DNA from: Prorocentrum cordatum
Lineage: Eukaryota; Sar; Dinophyceae; Prorocentrales; Prorocentraceae
Reading direction: 5' to 3'
Length of the DNA stretch: 34,644 bases
Assembly (NCBI GenBank): GCA_963575745.1
Contig: CAUYUJ010009364.1
Span: 1 to 34,644, forward strand
The translations under genes and the position numbers were made by a program. How positions within the stretch are numbered: the first letter of the stretch is position 1; every line of letters begins with the position of its first letter. The notes beneath the pieces are model-generated. The model made no database searches, had not been told where the DNA came from, and saw nothing but the letters and a program-made list of their open reading frames with translations. Positions 28,501 to 34,644 of this stretch are shown in pieces.

Positions 28501-28521
28501 CCATCGCCGTTCTGGCTCAAG
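28501..28521 (+). other. Relict spliced leader, copy 6
   Basis: CCATCGCCG followed by TTCTGGCTCAAG. Same as copy 5 with one further substitution. Confidence 0.8.
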
Positions 28522-28583
28522 GGCTTGTTGCAGCCAGCCTGGTCTGCGAGCGCTCCCAGCAGCCACATCGCAACCTGCTACCA

Positions 28584-29801
28584 ATGGCCTCGGCCACGGA
28601 GCGCATGGAACTCGCGGAGGTCGGCGGCGAGGCGAGCGGATCAGAGCAGTTCTTGGTCCAGGACGCTCGCGCCCGGCGTTCGCCCTGGCGAGCGGCGGGT
28701 GGCGCAGGCGTGGCCGCCCTGCTCCTGGCTGGTGCAGGCGCGGGGGCTGCGCGCTTGGCTCTAGGCGGGGCGTCGTCGGACACGGACCGCCTCCAGAGCA
28801 AGGTGCAGACGGTGGCCATGCCCCCGCGCGACAAGTGCGCCAGCACGGACGATGACTGCTACAGCCTGGGGTGCTGTAACGTTGCGGGCCTGAATTGCTT
28901 CGAGACCAAGCCAGGAAAGGGCAAGTGCCTGAAGAATTGCACCCCCAGCGCCTCCCAGCTGTGCGTTCAGACGCAGCCGATCATGGACCCGATCCTCAAG
29001 GATGCCGACTGGTACGGCCCGTCATTGTACTGCTTCGCAGTGGTCATGCAGGACATCGGCAGCACGAAGAAGATGTACGACTTGGAGCTGCTTCAGGGAG
29101 CATACGGCAGGAAGACCAGCATCTTCGGGTGCGAGAACTGGGGAGTATTCAGCGACAAGGAGGGGGAGGTCGGGCCCGGCGCTCCCCTCGTGAAGCTGGA
29201 GGATGCCGACGGGGACTTCCATTTCGCGAAGAGAGAGGAGACCGGCACCTGGCTGAATACGGGCTTGCACTACCAGGCCTGGAAGGCGATCGGGGAGGCG
29301 GGCGTGTACAAGAGCGCCAGCTGGGTCGTGAAGGTCGATCCAGACGCGGTGTTCGTGCCGAGCCGCTTGGTGTCCTACCTCTCCAGCAAGCTGGTCCCGG
29401 CCAACGGCCTCTACCTCGAGAACTGCAAAGGCGTGAAGTATGGGTGGTTCGGCAGTTTGGAGATCTTCTCGGCGGTGGCCTTCGAGACACTCCTGGGGTC
29501 GATGGCCTCGTGCAAGGACACCGTCGATTGGAAAACGGGCGTTGACGGAGGCAAGTACGGCCCCATGGGCGAGGACCTGTTTGCGCAGGTGTGCCTGGAT
29601 GCGAAGGGCGTCTCCCGTGGAGAGGCATTCGGCACCAAGCTGGACGGAACTTGCGAGGCGGACCGGCCAGAGGCCGAGAAGAAGAACAAGAAGTGGAAGC
29701 CCACGTGCGACGGCGAGAACTTCCCGGCGTACCACCCGCTGATGAAGCCCGAGGACTATATGGCGTGCTTGGATGCCACCACCAAGGCATTCGGCTACTG
29801 A
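28584..29801 (+). CDS. Array copy 6: intact type II membrane Cys-rich glycosyltransferase-like protein
   Basis: 405 codons, same layout as copy 5: anchor at 37-62, Cys module at 85-127, DPD at 252-254, 16 cysteines. By eye the protein differs from copy 5 only at residue 64 (Ala in copy 5, Ser here), while more than a dozen third positions differ. Examples are GGT/GGC, AAA/AAG, CTT/CTC, GTA/GTG and TTT/TTC. This implies purifying selection, so copies 5 and 6 are the best candidates for functional genes. The 5' flank, relict leader and 3' flank match copy 5; the start was chosen by that alignment. Function remains inferred from the DPD context. Confidence 0.92.
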   Translation: MASATERMELAEVGGEASGSEQFLVQDARARRSPWRAAGGAGVAALLLAGAGAGAARLALGGASSDTDRLQSKVQTVAMPPRDKCASTDDDCYSLGCCNVAGLNCFETKPGKGKCLKNCTPSASQLCVQTQPIMDPILKDADWYGPSLYCFAVVMQDIGSTKKMYDLELLQGAYGRKTSIFGCENWGVFSDKEGEVGPGAPLVKLEDADGDFHFAKREETGTWLNTGLHYQAWKAIGEAGVYKSASWVVKVDPDAVFVPSRLVSYLSSKLVPANGLYLENCKGVKYGWFGSLEIFSAVAFETLLGSMASCKDTVDWKTGVDGGKYGPMGEDLFAQVCLDAKGVSRGEAFGTKLDGTCEADRPEAEKKNKKWKPTCDGENFPAYHPLMKPEDYMACLDATTKAFGY

Positions 29802-30735
29802 GCGCCCTGCAGGAGCCAGGGAAGCTGCGGTGCGCCAGGCAGAGCGTCCTGCCCGCCTGCCTCGTGCGCCCCACGCCCTATGTGTTTTGGTCGTGCAAGC
29901 ATTTTTCGCGCTGCCCTGGCCCGTCCTCACAAAGTTGGTGATGAGCAGAGATGTGTCAGAGGTAGCACGCAGCCTGGTGCTGCTTAATCATGGGAGGCCC
30001 CCCATCTCTTCTTCCAGCTCGTCCTGATGGCCCACTAGCCAGCGAAAGTACCATCACCGTAGTCATGTACAGTTTCCCGCCGTGGATCAGCACCTGCCTT
30101 TCCGCGGTGGCCTCTGCGGTGCTCTGAGCTTCCTGGATTCTCCCGATCAGCATCGATGCGGCGAGGGTGAAAACCTTTTACAGCGGAGTCTTTAGGATGT
30201 ATTTCATTGGTAAGGATTTCCCACGTAGGAGTTCCTTCAGCGTGGGTTCATTAGTAAGGACTCCTCAGTCAGATTCCTTGGGAGGGAGCCCTTTCGTAAG
30301 GATTCCCTATAATGAACATTGATGTAGGTTTCCAGGGATTCCTTTTAGTAGAGATTTCGTAGGTAAGGTTTCTTCCAGTGAGGGTTCCTGATTAAGGACT
30401 CGTTGGTAAGGACCCCTTAGTAAGGATTCCTTCAGTAAGGCCCCCTTTAAATGATCCATTCAGCAATGCGTCATTTAGTAGATATTCATTGTGCGACGAT
30501 TCATTCAGCACAGATCTCCCTGGTAAGGATTCCTCAACAAGGGTCCCTTTAGAAAGAACTCCGTGCATTCAAATTCATTCCAGACTCTACGGGCCCCTTC
30601 TGGTAAGGATGACGTCAGCAGGGATTCCTTTTTAGAAGGACTCTTTCCAGTACGGGTTGATGAGTTCGGATTCATGAGCAAGGACTCCTTAGCAAAGGTT
30701 CCTTCAGGAATAATTCCCTGTGCAAGAATTGTGAC
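29802..30735 (+). repeat. Type-B 3' flank and GTAAGGATTCC block after copy 6
   Basis: Flank at 29802-30180, then the GTAAGGATTCC repeat at 30181-30735. More diverged from the other three blocks than they are from each other (for example TTTAGGATGTATTTC near 30190). Confidence 0.8.
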
Positions 30736-30778
30736 GAATTCCTCTTCCTGCTCATGCTCCTCTCTCTCTGTCCCCAGG

Positions 30779-30870
30779 AAGAGAGAGAGAGAGAGAGAAG
30801 CACATATAGACAGAACAAGAGAGATAGAAAGAACGCGAGAGAGAGAGAGAGAGCGAGAGAGAGAGAGAGC
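30779..30870. repeat. GA microsatellite
   Basis: Shorter GA tract with a CATATAGACAGAACAA interruption, followed by CT-rich sequence and a G-run near 30985. 31000-31120 is the shared spacer module. No gene. Confidence 0.9.
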
Positions 30871-31124
30871 AAAGCCTGGCGTGGAATTTGCCTCTTCCCC
30901 TGCTGCTCCTCCTCCTCTCCCTCCTCCTCATCCTCATGCTGCTCCTGCTTCCCCTCCCGCCGCTCGCCCCCAAACTGGGAGGGGGGGGCGAAACTTTCAA
31001 AAGCACAAGGAACCGCACAAAACAGCTCGAGAATTCAAAGACTGACGGCTGACAGCAGGCAGCAACCATTAACAGCTATCTCAATGCCTCGTCCACCCCC
31101 GCCGCCCCCCGGAGCTTGCTGCTT

Positions 31125-31327
31125 TTCGGTTCTTCCTCCCTGGTGGCCCTCCGCCTGGGGGGGCAGCGTTGGGGAGGGGCCGGCTCAGGGGGGGCCTATC
31201 GGCCCCTCTCGGCGATGAGAGGGCGAGTGGGGGGCGATGTGTCCCATCACCCCCTGAGCCTACGCCCCTCTAACGGTTGCCCCCTGGTTTCTTTGGGGGT
31301 CGTAATTCGGGTCTTTGGCCGCCGTCC
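31125..31327 (+). promoter_or_regulatory. Truncated 5' flank joined to copy 7
   Basis: Matches 28195-28378 up to GGCCGCCGTCCGA, then jumps into coding sequence. The leader relict, start codon and first 279 or so codons are missing. Confidence 0.6.
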
Positions 31328-31703
31328 GAACTGCAAAGGTGTGAAGTATGGGTGGTTCGGCAGCTTGGAGATCTTCTCGGCGGTGGTCTTCGAGACACTC
31401 CTGGGGTCGATGGCCTCGTGCAAGGACACCGTCGATTGGAAAACGGGCGTTGACGGAGGCAAGTACGGCCCCATGGGCGAGGACCTGTTTGCGCAGGTGT
31501 GCCTGGATGCGAAGGGCGTCTCCCGTGGAGAGGCATTCGGCACCAAGCTGGACGGAACTTGCGAGGCGGACCGGCCAGAGGCCGAGAAGAAGAACAAGAA
31601 GTGGAAGCCCACGTGCGACGGCGAGAACTTTCCGGCGTACCACCCGCTGAACCCAGGAACTATATGGCGTCTTGGTGCCACCACCAAGGCATTCGGCTAC
31701 TGA
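31327..31703 (+). pseudogene. Array copy 7, 3' fragment
   Basis: Coding sequence resumes at NCKGVKYGWFGSLEIFS (residue 280 of copy 6) directly after the 5' flank. The join is GTCCGA|ACTGC with GA shared by both parents. The segment corresponding to 28379-29422 is lost, about 1.04 kb. The frame stays open to the stop; an upstream ATG at 31116 gives a 195-codon fusion of flank and C-terminal sequence, which lacks the anchor, Cys module and DPD. Near the end, CTGAACCCAGGAACTAT replaces CTGATGAAGCCCGAGGACTAT, so indels alter the last residues. Not expected to be functional. Confidence 0.85.
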
Positions 31704-32640
31704 GTGCCCTGCAGGAGTGCCGAATAAGCTGCGGGTGCGCCATGCAGAGCGTCCTGCCCCGCCTGCCTCGTGCGCCCCCACCCCCTCTGTTTTTTGTGGC
31801 GTGCAAGCATTTTTTCGCGCTTCCCTGGCCCGTCCGCCCCACACAAAGTTGGTGATGAGCAGAGATGTGTCAGAGGTAGCACGCAGCCTGGTGCTGCTTA
31901 ATCATGGGAGGCCCCCATCTCTTCTTCCAGCTCGTCCTGACGGCCCACTAGCCAGTGAAAGTACCATCATCGTAGTTCTGTACAGTTTCCCGCCGTGGAT
32001 CAGCACCTGCCTTTCCGCGGTGGCCTCTGCGGTGCTCTGAGCTTCCTGGATTCTCCCGATCAGCATCGATGCGGCGAGGGTGAAAACCTTTTACAACGGA
32101 GGCTTTGGTATAGATTCATTGGTACGGATTTCCCACTTAGAGGTTCCTTTAGCGTGGTTTCATGAGTAAGGACTCCTAAGCCAGATTCCTTATGAGGGAG
32201 TCCTTTCGTAATGATTCCCTAGACTGAACATTGCTGTAGGTTTCCAGGGATTCCTTTGAGTAGAAATTCCGTTGGTAAGGTTTCTTTCAGTGAGGGTTCC
32301 TGAGTAAGGACTCGTCGGTAAGGACCCTTAGTAAGGATTCGTTCAGTAAGGCCCCCGTAGAAACGATCCATTCAGCAATGCGTCATTTAGTAAATATTCA
32401 TTGTGCGACGATTCATTCAGCACAGATCTCCCCAGTAAGGATTCCTCAAGAAGGGTCCCTCTAGTAAGAACTCCGTACATTCAAATTCATTCCAGACTCT
32501 ACGGGCCCCTTCTGGTAAGGATGACGTCAGCAGGGATTCCTTTTTAGAAGGACTCTTTCCAGTACGGGTTGATGAGGTCGGATTCATGAGTAAGGACTCC
32601 TTAACAAAGCTTCCTTCAGTCATCATTCCCTGTGCAAGGA
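31704..32640 (+). repeat. Type-B 3' flank and GTAAGGATTCC block after copy 7
   Basis: 31704-31850 has extra single bases against other copies (for example GCCCCCACCCCC). From there it is clean and close to 19600-20425. No gene. Confidence 0.8.
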
Positions 32641-32689
32641 CTGACGAATTCCTCTTCCTGCTCATCCTCCTCTTTCTCTGTCCCCAGGG

Positions 32690-32690
32690 G

Positions 32691-32726
<36 letters not shown>

Positions 32727-32785
32727 AATAGAGAGATATCCAGAAATAACGAGAGAGAGAGACAGAGAGAGAGAACGAGAGGCGT
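32690..32785. repeat. GA microsatellite
   Basis: GA tracts with AGATATCCAGAAATAACGAG, the same interruption as at 20575-20600. This and the following 32790-33215 show that the block duplicates the one after copy 4. Confidence 0.9.
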
Positions 32786-33219
32786 GGACATTGCCTCTTC
32801 CCCTACTTATCCTCCTCCTCTCTCTCCTCATCCTCGCGCTCGACCTCCTCATGCTCCTCCTCCTGCTTCCCCCCCGCCGCTCGCCCCCCAACGCCCAACG
32901 GGGGCGGGGGGGGGGGGAATATTCAAAGACAGAATGAGCAGCACAAAGCAACTCAAGAGTTTAAGCACTGACGGCTGACAAACCAACAATATCACATGGA
33001 ACACGCAGCACCAACCAAACATAACAACCATCTCAATCATTCGTCCACCCCAACTGCCCCCCAGAGCTTGTTGTTCCCAACCATGCTGTGGTGTTGGGTC
33101 CTCGTTTTGCAGAGACTGTCCCCGCGTTCCTTGCTCCTTCCTTCCTCCCTCCTCCTCCCCCTCCTCCCACCCCTTGCCTCTGCCCTCCGCATGTCCATCA
33201 TCTCGGCGCACCCATCACA

Positions 33220-34644
33220 CGTTTCGTGGCCCCATATTTGTGTTCCACCGAAGCCCCCAGTGGGACCGCCCGCATGCGTCAGCCACCACCCAGCGCAGCG
33301 TTTCGTGGCCCCATAGGGAACTCGACTGGCACCGCCCGCATGCGTCAGCCACCACCCAGTACAGCGTTTGGCCTCATAGGGAGCTCCACCGAAGCCCACA
33401 GTGGCACAGCCCGCATGCGTCAGCCACCTCCGAGTACAGCGTTTCGTGGTCCCATAGGGAGCTCCACCGAAGCCCCCAGTGGCACCGCCCGTTTCGTGGC
33501 CCCATAAGGGAGCTCCACCGATGGCCCCAGTGACACCGCCCGCATGCGTCAGCCACCACACAGCACAGCGCTTCGTGGCCCCATAGGGGGCTCCACCGAA
33601 GGCCCCGGTGGCACCGCCCGCATGCGTCAGCCACCACAAAGTGCTGCGATTCGTGGCCCCACGGGGAGCTCAACCGAAGGTCCCAGTGGCACCGCCCACA
33701 TGCGTCAGCCACCACCCAGCACAGCGGTCGTGGCCCCATAGGAGCTCCACGGAAGGCCCCAGTGGCACCGCCCGCATGCGTCAGCCACTACCCAGTGCAG
33801 CGTATCGTGGCCCCATAGGGAGCTCCACCGACGGCCCCAGTGACACCGCCCGCATGCGTCAGCCACCACCCAGTACAGTAGGTGGCTACACTGACGGCCC
33901 GAGTGGCACCGCCCGCATACGTCAGCCACCACCCAGTACAGTGTTTCGCTGCCCCGTAGGGAACTCCACCGAAGGTCTCAGTGGCACCGCCCACATGCGT
34001 CAGCCACCACCCAGCACAGCGCAATAGGCGGCTCCACCGACGGCCCCAGTGGCACCGCCTGGAGCTCCACCGAAGGCCCCGGTGGCACTGCCCACGTGCG
34101 TCAGCCACCACCGAGTACAGCGTTTCGTGGTCCCATATGGGGGCTCCACCGAAGCCCCCAGTGGGACCGCCTGCATGCGTCAGCTACCACCCAGCACAGT
34201 GTTTCGTGGCCCCAGAGCGAGCTCAACCGACGGCTCCAGTGGCACAGCCCGCATGCGTCAGCCACCACCAGTTGGGGGTTTCACCGAAGACCCCCGTGGC
34301 ACCGCCCGCATGCGTCAGCCACCACCCAACACAGCGTTTCGTGGCCCCATAGGGGGATCCTCCGAATGCCCCGGTGGCACCGCCCGCATGCGTCAACCAC
34401 AACCCAACACAGCGTTTCGTGGCACCATATGGGGGCTCCACCGAAGCCCCCAGTGGCACAGCCCGCATGCGTCAGCCACCACCCGACACAGAGTTTCGCG
34501 GCCCCATAGTGGGGGCTCCACCGACGGCCCCAGTTGCACCGCCCGCATGCGTCAGCCACAACCTAGTACAGCGTTCCGTGGCACCATATGGGGGCTGAAC
34601 CGAAAGTCCCAGTGGCACAGCCCGCATGCGTCAGCCACCACCCA
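33220..34644. repeat. 78-bp minisatellite, about 18 units to the window edge
   Basis: Same unit, same first units and same order of unit variants as 21046 onward. For example, the shortened GGCACCGCCCGTTTCGTGGC unit occurs at 21314 and again at 33481. It runs off the right edge. Confidence 0.9.

Overview
The window reads as nuclear DNA of a dinoflagellate. It is mostly GC-rich, dominated by micro- and minisatellites, and carries a tandem array of near-identical intronless genes. Several genes are preceded by degraded copies of the dinoflagellate trans-spliced leader, which ends TTTTGGCTCAAG. I see no bacterial operon structure, no rRNA or tRNA genes and no CRISPR. The genus cannot be fixed from sequence alone; a GC-rich, repeat-rich core dinoflagellate (for example Prorocentrum, Polarella or Symbiodiniaceae) would fit.

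Left part (1-6.9 kb): a partial minus-strand gene of unknown function with an inferred 116-nt intron that contains a perfect 48-bp palindrome; a plus-strand Lys/Gly/Ser-rich ORF (1862-2674); and a 516-codon intronless minus-strand gene (3295-4845) with a degraded spliced leader just upstream. A 12-bp tandem repeat follows. A second copy of the same 48-bp palindrome lies at 5712-5759, next to a possible minus-strand exon.

Middle (6.9-9.3 kb): an AT-rich 29-bp satellite and short non-autonomous foldback elements. Two of these (8842-9006 and 9071-9266) sit inside a decayed copy of the array gene's 3' flank. The intact flanks elsewhere in the window serve as empty-site references, and short target duplications are visible.

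Array (8.7-34.6 kb): one orphan 3' flank and seven copies of a gene encoding a roughly 400-residue protein with a short N-terminal tail, one membrane segment, a Cys-rich module and a glycosyltransferase-like domain with a DPD motif. Copies 5 (23956-25173) and 6 (28584-29801) are intact at 405 codons. Copy 1 (10225-11412) is open but lacks ten codons. Copies 2, 3 and 4 are frame-broken, and copy 7 (31327-31703) is a 3' fragment. All six copies with a 5' end keep a degraded spliced leader at the same place, so the founder was probably a reintegrated processed cDNA that was then amplified.

Copies fall into sequence types A (left) and B (right), with A/B mosaics between them. Type-A spacers hold long TCA-rich tracts. 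Type-B spacers hold a degenerate GTAAGGATTCC repeat, GA tracts, CCTCYTGGGGC-type minisatellites and a 78-bp minisatellite. The 78-bp array recurs at the right edge, so another copy is expected beyond the window. Dense single-base indels confined to sharp segments of copies 2, 3 and 7 may be unpolished assembly rather than biology.
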